A DNA stretch of 64,000 nt from Pseudoalteromonas lipolytica. Its GTDB lineage: Bacteria; Pseudomonadota; Gammaproteobacteria; Enterobacterales; Alteromonadaceae. The notes beneath the pieces were generated by a model. That model did not search any database, was not told where the DNA came from, and saw only the letters and a list, made by a program, of their open reading frames with translations. The DNA lies in assembly GCF_900116435.1 (NCBI RefSeq), contig NZ_FPAZ01000006.1, positions 1-64,000 of the forward strand, written 5' to 3'. Every line of letters begins with the position of its first letter. Within the stretch, counting starts at the first letter, position 1. The position numbers and the translations under genes were made by a program. Of this stretch, positions 7,777 through 17,897 are shown piece by piece.

Positions 7777-8664
7777 GTGCAATTAAAAGAACAACTACAA
7801 CGTGCTCAACACGATGTTGAAGCCATGTTAAATCGCTATTTTGATCAGCCACTTAATACCGAACAAACAATTAAAGACGCAACCCATTATGGTGTTTTAA
7901 ATGGGGGGAAGCGTTTACGGCCGTACCTTGTTTACGCAACCGGTCGTATGATGGGAGCAAACAAAGCCGATTTAGATGTACTTGCAGCAGCCATTGAGTG
8001 TATCCATAGTTACTCACTTGTACACGATGATTTGCCAGCAATGGACGATGATGATTTACGCCGAGGCCGACCAACTTGCCACATTGTTTATGGCGAAGCA
8101 CAGGCAATTTTAGCCGGCGATGCACTGCAAACGCTTGCATTTGATTTAATTGCTAATCATCAATTTACGGTGCCAGCGACACAACAGGTTAAAATGATAG
8201 CCTCATTAAGCAAAGCCTCAGGTATTGAAGGTATGGTTGGGGGACAAGCACTGGATATTGTCTCTACCGATCAAGTGATCAGTGTTGAGCAATTGGAACG
8301 TATCCACCAACTGAAAACCGGGGCGCTTTTAAATTGTGCAATTACACTGGGAGCTTTGTGCGCGACTCACTGTGATCAGCATACATTGCAGCAACTAAAT
8401 CTATTTGGTCAAGCGATAGGTCTGGCTTTTCAGGTACAAGACGATATCCTAGACGTTGAAGCTGATACTGAAACATTAGGAAAGCCTCAAGGGTCAGATA
8501 TTGCGGCTAATAAAGCAACCTACCCTGCTTTATTAGGCATGGCAGGTGCTAAACAAAAAGCGCAAGATTTACTTGCCCAAGCTCATCAGGCTCTTGAGGC
8601 AATAGATTACGACACAAATGAGTTGGCAAGCCTTGCCAGCTATATAGTTGAACGTAAATATTAG
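7777..8664 (+). CDS. ispA: Farnesyl diphosphate synthase
   Basis: About 295 aa from a GTG at 7777; a TTG at 7753 in the same frame would overlap xseB by 20 bp. The GTG start matches the usual N-terminal length of E. coli IspA. Both aspartate-rich motifs of trans-prenyltransferases are present: HDDLPAMDDDDLRRG (FARM) and QVQDDILD (SARM), plus GGKRLRP and the Lys of YGVLNGGK. It condenses IPP with DMAPP and GPP to farnesyl diphosphate for quinone and undecaprenyl carriers. It is likely coupled to xseB translation, since no strong ribosome site is visible. Confidence 0.94.
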   Translation: MQLKEQLQRAQHDVEAMLNRYFDQPLNTEQTIKDATHYGVLNGGKRLRPYLVYATGRMMGANKADLDVLAAAIECIHSYSLVHDDLPAMDDDDLRRGRPTCHIVYGEAQAILAGDALQTLAFDLIANHQFTVPATQQVKMIASLSKASGIEGMVGGQALDIVSTDQVISVEQLERIHQLKTGALLNCAITLGALCATHCDQHTLQQLNLFGQAIGLAFQVQDDILDVEADTETLGKPQGSDIAANKATYPALLGMAGAKQKAQDLLAQAHQALEAIDYDTNELASLASYIVERKY

Positions 8665-8714
8665 TGCCTACAAAAGAAAGACAAAATAACTAAAAAATCA
8701 GAGCCGCTATGGGC

Positions 8715-8720
8715 TATAAT
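8715..8720 (+). promoter_or_regulatory. Possible dxs promoter -10
   Basis: A perfect TATAAT lies 33 bp upstream of the dxs ATG in the 88-bp ispA-dxs gap. No convincing -35 hexamer is found 16-18 nt upstream (the stretch is A-rich), so this is only a candidate internal promoter. Confidence 0.35.
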
Positions 8721-8752
8721 GCACTCTGGTTAGCGAAGGATGTATAAAAAAC

Positions 8753-10615
8753 ATGACACTTGATAGTAGCAAGTATCCATTATTAAGTTTGGTTGACGAA
8801 CCAGCACAACTGCGTGATTTAGCGCAAGACAAATTACCTGCGTTTAGTAAAGAGTTACGTGAATACCTTTTGAACTCAGTTTCGCAAAGTAGTGGTCATT
8901 TAGCATCAGGATTAGGCACTGTTGAGTTAACTGTTGCGCTGCATTATGTCTATAACACCCCTGAAGATCGTTTAGTATGGGATGTGGGTCACCAAGCATA
9001 CCCACACAAAATCTTAACGGGTCGTCGTGACCAAATGCATACGATTCGTCAAAAGGATGGCTTACACCCTTTCCCATTCCGTGAAGAAAGTAAATACGAT
9101 ACATTCAGTGTAGGTCACTCTAGCACCTCTATTTCTGCAGCCCTAGGCATGGCAATTGCGGCAGAAAAAGAAGGTAAAGATCGAAAAACAGTTGCCGTAA
9201 TTGGTGATGGTGCCATTACTGCGGGTATGGCATTTGAAGCGATGAACCACATGGGTGATGTAAACCCAAATGTGCTGATTATCTTAAATGATAACGAAAT
9301 GTCGATTTCAGAAAACGTGGGCGCATTAAACAACCACTTCGCTCGCATTTTATCAGGTAGTTTCTATACCAATATCCGAGAAGGCAGTAAAAAGCTACTT
9401 TCGGGTTTACCGCCCGTAAAAGAACTTGCCAGCCGAATGGAAGAGCACTTGAAAGGCATGGTCATTCCAGGCACTTTCTTTGAAGAGTTAGGTTTAAACT
9501 ATATCGGCCCAATAGATGGCCACGACGTGAATATGTTGGTCGATACCCTGCGTAATATGCGTAACCTTAAAGGGCCGCAATTACTGCATATAAAAACGCA
9601 AAAAGGCAAAGGTTATAAACCTGCTGAAGCGGATCCTATTGGCTACCATGGGGTACCGAAATTTGACCCTAGCATGTCAAAATTGCCTAAATCAAAACCG
9701 GGCGCAGCCACATTCTCGAACGTGTTTGGTGATTGGCTTTGTGACATGGCAAAACAAGACGACAAACTCATGGCAATTACCCCTGCAATGCGAGAAGGCT
9801 CGGGCATGGTACGCTTTTCAAAAGAGTTTCCTAACCAGTACTTCGATGTTGCCATTGCAGAACAACACGCCGTGACACTCGCTGCAGGTTTTGCGTGCGA
9901 AGGCTTAAAGCCTGTCGTTGCTATTTACTCTAGTTTCTTACAACGTGCCTATGACCAACTAATTCATGATGTTGCACTGCAAAACCTCCCTGTTTTATTT
10001 GCCATTGACCGTGCAGGTATTGTTGGCGCCGACGGTGAAACACACCAAGGAGCTTACGATTTAAGCTTTATGCGCTGTATACCAAACATGATCATCATGG
10101 CACCGAGTGACACCAATGAATGCCGCCAAATGCTTTATACTGGCTATCAATGTAATCAACCAGTTGCGGTACGTTATCCGCGCGGTAGCGCTGGCCATTG
10201 TGAAGTGCAAGCACAGATGCATGCAATTGAACTTGGTAAAGCCCGTACAATAAAACAAGGAAACAAGGTGGCCATATTATCATTTGGAACCTTGTTAGAT
10301 AATGCACAGCTTGCCGCAGAAGCATTAAATGCAACTCTGCTTGATATGCGCTTTATTAAGCCACTCGATACACAGGCAATTAGCGACTTACTAAGCGAGC
10401 ACGATGTGATTGTCACTCTCGAGGACAACGCGATTGCTGGCGGTGCAGGTTCTGCAGTTAATGAATACCTTGCTACCATTAAAGCCAATGCATCTATCTT
10501 GAATTTGGGTATCCCTGATGAGTTTATAAAGCACGGTACGCAGGAAGAAATGCATGCCGAAATGGGCCTAGATGCAAACGGTATTTTAGCTAGTATTAAA
10601 GCCTTTATTGCTTAA
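8753..10615 (+). CDS. dxs: 1-deoxy-D-xylulose-5-phosphate synthase
   Basis: 620 aa, the normal DXS length. This thiamine-diphosphate enzyme makes DXP from pyruvate and glyceraldehyde 3-phosphate, the entry to the MEP isoprenoid pathway. Visible motifs: [13 protein letters not shown], the ThDP site [18 protein letters not shown], the transketolase-like [18 protein letters not shown] and the C-terminal transketolase domain ([18 protein letters not shown]). It sits directly downstream of ispA, joining supply of C5 units to prenyl elongation. A strong terminator follows. Confidence 0.97.
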   Translation: MTLDSSKYPLLSLVDEPAQLRDLAQDKLPAFSKELREYLLNSVSQSSGHLASGLGTVELTVALHYVYNTPEDRLVWDVGHQAYPHKILTGRRDQMHTIRQKDGLHPFPFREESKYDTFSVGHSSTSISAALGMAIAAEKEGKDRKTVAVIGDGAITAGMAFEAMNHMGDVNPNVLIILNDNEMSISENVGALNNHFARILSGSFYTNIREGSKKLLSGLPPVKELASRMEEHLKGMVIPGTFFEELGLNYIGPIDGHDVNMLVDTLRNMRNLKGPQLLHIKTQKGKGYKPAEADPIGYHGVPKFDPSMSKLPKSKPGAATFSNVFGDWLCDMAKQDDKLMAITPAMREGSGMVRFSKEFPNQYFDVAIAEQHAVTLAAGFACEGLKPVVAIYSSFLQRAYDQLIHDVALQNLPVLFAIDRAGIVGADGETHQGAYDLSFMRCIPNMIIMAPSDTNECRQMLYTGYQCNQPVAVRYPRGSAGHCEVQAQMHAIELGKARTIKQGNKVAILSFGTLLDNAQLAAEALNATLLDMRFIKPLDTQAISDLLSEHDVIVTLEDNAIAGGAGSAVNEYLATIKANASILNLGIPDEFIKHGTQEEMHAEMGLDANGILASIKAFIA

Positions 10616-10635
10616 CTTACACAATCAGTTCAAAT

Positions 10636-10662
10636 AAAAAGGAGCATAATGCTCCTTTTTTA
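10636..10662 (+). terminator. Rho-independent terminator of dxs
   Basis: AAAAAGGAGCA-TAA-TGCTCCTTTTTT: an 11-bp stem, 3-nt loop and U tract, 21 bp past the dxs stop. Being symmetric it could also act leftward, but no minus-strand gene enters from the right. Confidence 0.9.
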
Positions 10663-10848
10663 ATTTTAAAATCAATAATATAAAAACAAATACTAAAAAA
10701 GTTATTTTTTCCTGCATCCAATCTTCCCCCTTCCCCGTTTACTCAATGAGGTTAACTCGTGAGCAAGGGTTATGCTTTTGAAAGCGGTTCTGAGCACTAC
10801 ACGTTGTCTGTTCACTTTTTGATGGATTATTAAATAAGGTATGAACAA

Positions 10849-13029
10849 ATGAAAGCGTTTAAAAATGATGAAACAGCACTACATACTCACACAGATTCAA
10901 CACTAACAAAATTTACACTTTGTGCATTAACACTAGCCGTGTTGCTCGGCGTAAGTGGATGTAGTGGTGACGACGGTAAAGACGGTGCGATGGGTGCTCA
11001 GGGTGTTGCAGGTCAAGATGGTGCTGACGGAGCCAATGGCGTTGACGGTCAAGATGGTACAAATGGCACTGATGGTTCAGACGGTATGGATGGTAACGAT
11101 GGTGCACCCGGTTTTGCAGCTGCCACCTTTATTCTCGCTAATAATGGCCAAGAAAATGCGGGGACAGTCAATGTTATCAATCAAAATGCCGCTAAGCTTT
11201 CAAGTTTTAACACTGGGGCAAATGAAGGTGTCGTATTCGACAGTTTAGGTAACCTTGTACAAGCAGCCGATTCGGGCAATGGGGCAATCAGCACAGTGTG
11301 TCAGATTCTCAGCCGAGGTGATGGCGGGATGTATAACAGTGACGTTGATAGAATCATATCAGGTACAAACAGCACCTTAGTCAACCCCAAAGGCATCACT
11401 ATTTCGAACAAGCACGGGCTAATTTTTGCTGCTGACTTTAATGGTATGCAAGTAACAGTGTTCGGTAAAGAAGCCGCAGGAGATGTTGCACCACTGGCCA
11501 GCACAGTGACAGACGCAAAACCGTGGGATTTAACCTACGATGAAATTAACGACCGATTATACGTTGCACTCACTAATGGTGATGTGGCCGTATATGATAA
11601 CTATGTAATGGGCGGCTTTGCAGCTACACCCGCGCGGACAATTACCCCTAGCGATGAAACCGGCGCCAAAATATCAGTGAACCTTCATGGCATCTCGCTT
11701 GAATCACATACTAATAAATTAGTGCTCTCTGATGTAGGTAGTGCATCTGATGCAACCGACGGTGCACTCTTTGTTATTTCAAATGCATCACAGGCTGATG
11801 GCATGGTCACAGTTGACCGCCATATCGCAGGCCCAATGTCTATGCTTGGCAATCCGGTTGATATTAGTCTGACAGGCACTGATTTACGTGTTGCCGAAAA
11901 ATCAAATGATGCCGTACTCGTGTTTAGCAATATTTTCGCTGGTGACAGCGGTGATATTGCTCCTGACTTAGTGACAGCAACCACAAAGCCTGAATCAATC
12001 ACACCTACAGTCATGCACAATGGTATGCAAGATAGCTCTGACAGTGTCATGATTAACATGCCATTATTGGGCGTTGCTGTCAGTAGCAACCCAGCTGTAC
12101 TAGGCGCTACAACCGGTCAAATTAGCCGCATTAATGCCCCCTTGACTGCAGAGCTTGCCAGCTATAATGCAAGTCAAACCATTGAAAGTGTCGCCTTCGA
12201 CAAATCAGGGACAAGCTATGCCACGTACGATAATGCAACGACATCAATAGGCGGTCTCGTTGTCTCGAACAAAGTAGCAACCCATCGTGATGGCGACACA
12301 TTTACAACCAGCCAAGACAGGCTAATCACTGGAGCAAATACAGGTATCATTTCACCTAAAGGTATCGATGTGGCCTCTGATAATGGCATGGTATTTGTGG
12401 CTGAATTTAATGCCACAACCCCTGGTATTTTAATCTTTTCGAGCTGTGCAACGGGCAATGTTAGCCCACTCATGACTTTAACAGCCAATGGCGGTGCTCG
12501 CCCATGGGATGTTGATTATGACCCTGCAACAGACAAAGCATTTGTTGCCCTGACTAATGGCACAGTTGCAGTATTTGACGAAGTGAAAAGCAAATTAATG
12601 GCAGGCATGACAACCATCACTGGAGAAGACCGTTTGATCACACCAGCATCCGGCGGTACGGCGTTTGCAGCGCCAACTAACCTTCATGGTATTGATTATG
12701 ATCCTCTAAGTGATTCATTGATAGTGTCAGATGTAGGCAGTGCAGCCGATGCTACCGACGGTAAAATTTACGTGTTAAATAACGCATCAAAAGCAAGCGG
12801 CTTAACCAATGTAAGCGTCAACATTGCAGGGCCAGCTAGTCAGCTTGGTAACCCCGTTGATATTATGTATACAGGCAACCATTTATATGTCGCTGAAAAG
12901 TCGAATGGTTTGGTAATGCGCTTCGATAATATTTTAAATAGCCCAAGTGGTGATATTGCCGCGACTGTGAGTTACTCATTCACGGCACCAGAGTCAGTGG
13001 CTATTTTACCGGCTTGGCTTAACCATTAA
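10849..13029 (+). CDS. Outer-membrane-type lipoprotein with collagen-like stalk and duplicated beta-propeller
   Basis: 726 aa. A long N-terminus leads to a hydrophobic segment and lipobox VSGC (C38, followed by Ser, so outer-membrane sorting is likely). Residues ~40-87 are 16 uninterrupted Gly-X-Y triplets (GKD GAM GAQ ... GND GAP), rich in Asp. The rest is two homologous halves of ~310 aa that share NPKGI/SPKGI, PWDLTYD/PWDVDYD, NLHGI, LSDVGSASDATDG/VSDVGSAADATDG, GNPVDI and VAEKSN in the same order, suggesting NHL/YncE-like propeller repeats. No enzyme motif is seen; function unknown. AAGGT precedes the ATG by 9 nt. A terminator follows. Confidence 0.8.
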   Translation: MKAFKNDETALHTHTDSTLTKFTLCALTLAVLLGVSGCSGDDGKDGAMGAQGVAGQDGADGANGVDGQDGTNGTDGSDGMDGNDGAPGFAAATFILANNGQENAGTVNVINQNAAKLSSFNTGANEGVVFDSLGNLVQAADSGNGAISTVCQILSRGDGGMYNSDVDRIISGTNSTLVNPKGITISNKHGLIFAADFNGMQVTVFGKEAAGDVAPLASTVTDAKPWDLTYDEINDRLYVALTNGDVAVYDNYVMGGFAATPARTITPSDETGAKISVNLHGISLESHTNKLVLSDVGSASDATDGALFVISNASQADGMVTVDRHIAGPMSMLGNPVDISLTGTDLRVAEKSNDAVLVFSNIFAGDSGDIAPDLVTATTKPESITPTVMHNGMQDSSDSVMINMPLLGVAVSSNPAVLGATTGQISRINAPLTAELASYNASQTIESVAFDKSGTSYATYDNATTSIGGLVVSNKVATHRDGDTFTTSQDRLITGANTGIISPKGIDVASDNGMVFVAEFNATTPGILIFSSCATGNVSPLMTLTANGGARPWDVDYDPATDKAFVALTNGTVAVFDEVKSKLMAGMTTITGEDRLITPASGGTAFAAPTNLHGIDYDPLSDSLIVSDVGSAADATDGKIYVLNNASKASGLTNVSVNIAGPASQLGNPVDIMYTGNHLYVAEKSNGLVMRFDNILNSPSGDIAATVSYSFTAPESVAILPAWLNH

Positions 13030-13074
13030 AACTAAAAAGGGGGCTTAGGTAACAAGCGCCCTGGTTAGCCTCAC

Positions 13075-13109
13075 AATGCCTTCTCTAGTAATAGACAAGG
13101 CATTTTTAA
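13075..13109 (+). terminator. Terminator after the collagen-like lipoprotein gene
   Basis: AATGCCTT (13075-13082) pairs with AAGGCATT (13097-13104), 14-nt loop, followed by a short U run. It lies in the gap to the convergent 370-aa gene. Confidence 0.6.
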
Positions 13110-14218
13110 TTACACATTGACCTAGGAACACGGAATACTATAGTGTCACCAGTTCCATATTGCTGAAAAAAGATTGTGCATGTTCTACCGCTTCCAGCAC
13201 CGTTAATTACAGTATTTGTAGCCCCATCTGAACCATTAAAACCTAAAACATCTCCATTTGAATTAGTGAACATGCCTGTTTCATTCAATTCTGCTAACTT
13301 ATCTAGAGTACATTCATTGTCAATTACTGAAGGTCCTGCATCATGCCCTTTTAGAGCTGAAAGAGTCATGCCTGCAACTCTCGATGCTTCATCAATAATA
13401 GTGTAACGGGCACGTGGCGCGCCATTAGAATCATGAAGGTAGATTTCATAATCAAAAACTAAACCATCTTTGAACGAACTTTCTTTTTCGCTTTGTTCAA
13501 ACTCCCAAATTAGGGTAGGCTTTTTCGTTTCATCAGTGTATTGTACGGTGAAATTTACACCCATTAGGTTAACTCCAACACTAGTGGAGCTGACTCGCCC
13601 TGAATTGTTAATACGATCTAAGACGTCTGCGCTTGGAGAACTTTCTAAGTTAAACATTAGAGATAAATTCATCAACTCTTTGAGCTGATTTATTTTATTC
13701 GGCTCGACTATGATGGATAAAGCTGAATTATCTGGGCAAGATGCCGATGAAGATGTACGCGTAGCCTTTGCATTAAAAGTCATTAAATACTGAGAGTTAA
13801 TTGCTTTATAATTTTGAATATTGCTTACTGCATAATTAAGCGCAGCATTGTAATCAACAACAGCTTGGTAGCCTTCAATTTGATTCTGGCTCAGTGTCAT
13901 GTCTAATGCTAGGGTAGGAAAAATTGGAGCAACGTTACTGTGCCCTAATAAAAAACTATAAACAGCTTTCGTGTCAGGGTTAACTAAAACCACATTTTTC
14001 TGAACAGAGCTACAAATCATATTAGCATCGTTCATTGGACGGTTAGGGTCTTCTGGGTAACACTTCTTAGGGTTTACGTACTCATTTTTTGCTATTGTTC
14101 TAGCAATGTCTTTACTTGTACATTGCTTGCAAAAAAAAGCCTCAGATTGAATATCTGCTACACCACTAAACGAATAAAGACACAAAAGGGAAATTAAAAT
14201 TACTTTCATTGTTTTCAT
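13106..14218 (-). CDS. Unknown secreted Cys-containing protein
   Basis: 370 aa with a Sec signal peptide (residues ~1-22, ...LYSFSGVAD). The mature part opens with a CxxC pair (FFCKQCTSKD), then scattered cysteines (KKCYPED, NMICSS, ASCPDN, NECTL, GRTCTIFF, SMCN at the C-terminus), nine in all after the signal peptide and so probably some disulfides. It is rich in Asn, Ser and Thr, with an alternating hydrophobic pattern in the second half suggesting beta structure. I recognise no family. It is monocistronic and lies between the stalk lipoprotein (convergent) and the GGDEF protein (same strand, 73 bp upstream). Confidence 0.7.
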   Translation of the reverse strand: MKTMKVILISLLCLYSFSGVADIQSEAFFCKQCTSKDIARTIAKNEYVNPKKCYPEDPNRPMNDANMICSSVQKNVVLVNPDTKAVYSFLLGHSNVAPIFPTLALDMTLSQNQIEGYQAVVDYNAALNYAVSNIQNYKAINSQYLMTFNAKATRTSSSASCPDNSALSIIVEPNKINQLKELMNLSLMFNLESSPSADVLDRINNSGRVSSTSVGVNLMGVNFTVQYTDETKKPTLIWEFEQSEKESSFKDGLVFDYEIYLHDSNGAPRARYTIIDEASRVAGMTLSALKGHDAGPSVIDNECTLDKLAELNETGMFTNSNGDVLGFNGSDGATNTVINGAGSGRTCTIFFQQYGTGDTIVFRVPRSMCN

Positions 14219-14291
14219 ATTTCATTCCTTTTAAATACAACTCCAACAAAATGTTATCACCACTATATATTAGTAAATCAAAAAATCATAT

Positions 14292-17200
14292 CTAGCGCAT
14301 CCAAATCTTGATGTCTGCTAGGCCATTCTCTTGTAAAACACTGAGTTGCTGATCAACATTATTGGTTTGTTCAAACTCAAATGCATCTAGCTGCTCATCA
14401 AAGGTAATATTAGCCACACCATCACCCCCGCGCTTTTTAACTTGATGCAGTGCAATATCAGCTAAATTGACAGACGTTTCCCAGCCAATTACTTGGCCGC
14501 CTAATAAAGGCAATGGATAAAACGACCAACCGATTGATGCGGTGATTGTTGTCGACTCACCATTTGGTAACCTAAATGAGTTACTCGCCACTGCTTCACA
14601 TAATTCTGCAACATAATCATCTATCGCGGTGCGTTTAAAATCGCGCAGTAAGAGTAAAAACTCATCGCCGCTCCATCGAGCCACGTAGTCGGAACCTTGA
14701 GTACGGCTATTAAGCAACGTAGCCATTTGTTGTAAACAGCTGTCGCCTGCAAGCGGACCATACGCGTCATTAATACGGCTAAAATTATCAAAATTAATAA
14801 TTAACAGTACCAACGATTTACCTTGTGCCTGCAATGACTGTGAATTTCGCTGAAAGTGTTCAATGTCTTTCGGTAATTGATCAAATAAGAAGCGACGACT
14901 ACGAAGCCCCGTTAGCTCATCAGAGTGGCTGACTAACTTAAGCTGCGAGTTCACTTGGTTAAGTTTATCGTTAGCCTCACGAAGCTCTACGGTACGCTCA
15001 GTAACTAAACTTTCCAGCGCCAATTGCTTACGCTTCTCTTGCGCTCTAAACACCCAGAATACAAGATAAAACAATAGAATAAAGCTGCTGGTGATCAGCA
15101 ACCTAAAGTAAATAGTCTCATCAAAGCGGCGCGGTACAATAAATGAATACTCTGTTCGGCGTGCTTTTTTCCAATCTTCACCCCGGCGTTTTGCTTCAAG
15201 TTGAAATAAGAAAGAACCTGGGGGTAAGTTAGTATAAATAGCTTCACGTCGCGTATTCGCGTATCGCCAATCATTGTCTAATCCGCTTAATCGATAACGA
15301 AATTCAATACTCGAAGGCGCATAGTAATCAATCGCTGTGTACTTAATCGTTATGTCACGCTCATCTATTTGCAGCTCAGGTTTGTTACCTAATGTTGCGG
15401 TGCTCAAATGGCGCAATGGAGTAACAATATTTTCAATGCGTGGCTTTAATGCTTTCACTCCAAAAAGCTCTACACTTTTCGGAATCTCAACAACACCTTG
15501 CAAGCTTGGGTACCAAATTGAATTTCCTGTATCTGCAACCGCATCATGGCCAAGCCCCGCACAACATTGACTCGCTTTACCATCGAGTTGACGATCAAAC
15601 GATGAGATAACCTGCTCCACTTTCAAGCTTTCAATATCAGTACCAAACTGTTCAACCGGCATACGGTATACGCCTTTCATGGTACTAACCCAAATACGCT
15701 TCAACTGCTTGTCATACACTAGACTAAAAATAGAGCCATAAGGTAAACCATCGGTGGCATCAAGCTGCCGCCACTGCCCTTTTGTACTGCGATAAAATAA
15801 GCCGTCATTTAATGAGCCTATTAAAATGCCAACCCCTTCAATGTTTAAAATACTGGTGACGTAGGCACTTTCTAAGCTTGTTTGGTCGCCTATTTTTTCA
15901 ATACCGCGGTCGGTAAAGTAGTAAGCTCCTTTACTGGTTCCGATAAGACCAAAGTTCTGTTCATCAAGTACATAAGTAATAAATTTACTACCAAGGAACG
16001 CGTTATAGGCAAATGGAGTAAGCCCCCCGTAACTTAAACGATACATACCGCGCCCAGTCCCTAACCAAAATCCTCCTTTATTGGAGCGACTAATAGCAAA
16101 CACTGGGTTGTCTCGTAATGCACGGCCGGGCACCGTATATAAACTTTGGTTCTCGTAATAAAAAACGCCACGACCTGTTGCGATATAAAGGCGATCACCA
16201 TCAAACTGCAAATCGTGCACAGCGGCACGACCAAATTGATTACTAGGGATTTTGTTAACAAAGTTTTTATTGTAATCGAAATAGCCAACACCACTTCGGT
16301 TAGCAACCCACAGCTTGCCGTCGGGGGCTTGGCTTATCGCCATTACCGCCTCGGTCATGTTAGAAATTGCTGAGTGGCGCTCAATACGCCCTTCATGTGC
16401 AAGCCATAAACCTTCACTAAAGCTTGCTAACCAAATATTATTTTGGTTATCGCGGAAGATATCTGCAAACCAAATACTTTGATCAAGTTGGCTCGGCTCT
16501 ACCCATTGCCAGTCACCCGAGTTATCACGGAACAAGAGTCGCCCATAGGTTGAGATCCACAATGCCCCATCGGAGTCACTCATGAATTTATACACCGCCG
16601 AGTTACTCGCATTAGGCAAAGGAAATGGGCGTAGTTCATCGTCTAAATCAAGAAAGTAAGCACCCAGCTCAGAAGCAAGATACAAGTTACCTTCAAGCCA
16701 AGCCATATCATGGATAATCGTTTGTGCTAAACGCTCGGGAAGTGAGACTTTTGCGGTTAACTCTAAGCGCAGTTTCGCAAAATCAGATGAGGTATTGGTT
16801 AAGCGCAGTAAGTGACGTTCATTTACCAGCCAAATTCCTTCAGGAGAGAGCGCCATTTGACTGACAGAACCCACAATTTGCGTGATTGCGGTCGCGTTAG
16901 ACACCGGAACACTTAACGCTGAGTTCTGTTGCAGTGCTACCTGGTTACGAGCGACATAATAAAGACCATTCGCAGCAATCCAAATACTGCCCTTTGAGTC
17001 TTCTAAAATGTCCCGCACGGGGCCTTTCACATTGAAAGTTTGCGACATCATGGTTTCGGGGTCGAGTGTGACTAACCCATTTTTGGTGCCAACCCACAGC
17101 AAACCATCACTATCAACTAATAGCTTGTTGATACCATTGCTTGGTAAAAAATCGCTATTTTGTGTATTAAAGTTAGTAAATGTATTACCGTCAAAACGAC

Positions 17201-17378
17201 TAAGACCAAACTGGGTGCCTAGCCACATATAACCCTGTTCGTCTTGCGCAATGCTTTTTAATGATTGTGATGGCAAGCCATTTTGGATATTCCATTGTTT
17301 GACAACGTACTCAGTGATAGATGCAAACACCGACGTGCTACAAAACATCAACAAACAAACCACTAGAAATCGCATCAT
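14292..17378 (-). CDS. Periplasmic propeller sensor / diguanylate cyclase (Reg_prop-Y_Y_Y-GGDEF)
   Basis: 1028 aa. Signal peptide at 1-22; many two-component-regulator propeller repeats of the type GYMWLGTQFGLSRFDG, LLWVGTKNGLV, GGFWLGTGRGMYRL (~23-650); a Y_Y_Y domain (~690-760; RYRLSGLDNDWRYANTRREAIYTNLPPGSF); one membrane helix (~770-790); a coiled coil with ERTVELREANDKL; then a GGDEF domain (~830-990). The active loop reads SGDEF near residue 900, a variant found in active cyclases, so c-di-GMP synthesis is likely but unproven. There is no histidine kinase module. Hybrid proteins with this periplasmic part often sense poly- or oligosaccharide breakdown products, but the ligand here is unknown. 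Confidence 0.88.
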   Translation of the reverse strand: MMRFLVVCLLMFCSTSVFASITEYVVKQWNIQNGLPSQSLKSIAQDEQGYMWLGTQFGLSRFDGNTFTNFNTQNSDFLPSNGINKLLVDSDGLLWVGTKNGLVTLDPETMMSQTFNVKGPVRDILEDSKGSIWIAANGLYYVARNQVALQQNSALSVPVSNATAITQIVGSVSQMALSPEGIWLVNERHLLRLTNTSSDFAKLRLELTAKVSLPERLAQTIIHDMAWLEGNLYLASELGAYFLDLDDELRPFPLPNASNSAVYKFMSDSDGALWISTYGRLLFRDNSGDWQWVEPSQLDQSIWFADIFRDNQNNIWLASFSEGLWLAHEGRIERHSAISNMTEAVMAISQAPDGKLWVANRSGVGYFDYNKNFVNKIPSNQFGRAAVHDLQFDGDRLYIATGRGVFYYENQSLYTVPGRALRDNPVFAISRSNKGGFWLGTGRGMYRLSYGGLTPFAYNAFLGSKFITYVLDEQNFGLIGTSKGAYYFTDRGIEKIGDQTSLESAYVTSILNIEGVGILIGSLNDGLFYRSTKGQWRQLDATDGLPYGSIFSLVYDKQLKRIWVSTMKGVYRMPVEQFGTDIESLKVEQVISSFDRQLDGKASQCCAGLGHDAVADTGNSIWYPSLQGVVEIPKSVELFGVKALKPRIENIVTPLRHLSTATLGNKPELQIDERDITIKYTAIDYYAPSSIEFRYRLSGLDNDWRYANTRREAIYTNLPPGSFLFQLEAKRRGEDWKKARRTEYSFIVPRRFDETIYFRLLITSSFILLFYLVFWVFRAQEKRKQLALESLVTERTVELREANDKLNQVNSQLKLVSHSDELTGLRSRRFLFDQLPKDIEHFQRNSQSLQAQGKSLVLLIINFDNFSRINDAYGPLAGDSCLQQMATLLNSRTQGSDYVARWSGDEFLLLLRDFKRTAIDDYVAELCEAVASNSFRLPNGESTTITASIGWSFYPLPLLGGQVIGWETSVNLADIALHQVKKRGGDGVANITFDEQLDAFEFEQTNNVDQQLSVLQENGLADIKIWMR

Positions 17379-17411
17379 ACCTTTGCCACCAAGAAAACCT
17401 TAATTCATTGC

Positions 17412-17897
17412 TTAAAAAGGTAAAAGGCCACTTTTAAACAAAGCTTGAACACAAATCAATGAAAATACACCTGCTAGAATATCATCAGCCATGATGCCCA
17501 GACCACCATGTAAACGTCTATCAAGAATACGTATTGGGCCTGGTTTAGCGATATCAAAAAAACGGAACAATAAAAAACCAACTAACAGTGACTGCCAACT
17601 GAGAGCAGCACCAATCATGGTGATATAATAACCAGCTACTTCGTCCCATACAATGGCAGGATGATCATGTACCCCTAAGTCATCAGCTGTTTTACCGCAT
17701 GCCCAAATACCAAACACACTAATCACCACAGCAAACACAATTTGCAACCACAGTGGAAAGTACATTGTAGTAAAAATTAGTGGCAACGCAGCAAAAGTAC
17801 CAAATGTACCCGGCGCTTTAGGCGCTAAACCTAAACCGAAACCCAAACCAAAAAATTGATGTGGACGTTTTAAATTGAATAAACGGTTACTGCTCAA
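17412..17897 (-). CDS. pgpA: Phosphatidylglycerophosphatase A
   Basis: 161 aa. Matches PgpA: GLGFGLGLAPKAPGTFGTFAALP, WDEVAGYYITM and RFFDIAKPGPIRILDRRLHGGLGIMADDILAGV. It is an inner-membrane enzyme that dephosphorylates PGP to phosphatidylglycerol. The start is TTG at 17897, which overlaps the thiL stop as TTGA (4-bp overlap), so translation is probably coupled to thiL. Confidence 0.94.
   Translation of the reverse strand: MSSNRLFNLKRPHQFFGLGFGLGLAPKAPGTFGTFAALPLIFTTMYFPLWLQIVFAVVISVFGIWACGKTADDLGVHDHPAIVWDEVAGYYITMIGAALSWQSLLVGFLLFRFFDIAKPGPIRILDRRLHGGLGIMADDILAGVFSLICVQALFKSGLLPF

Noticed and set aside
11685-12089. 134-codon open frame antisense to the collagen-like lipoprotein gene
   Set aside because: It lies wholly inside a well-supported gene, has no family resemblance, and reflects the repeat-biased codon use of the opposite strand.
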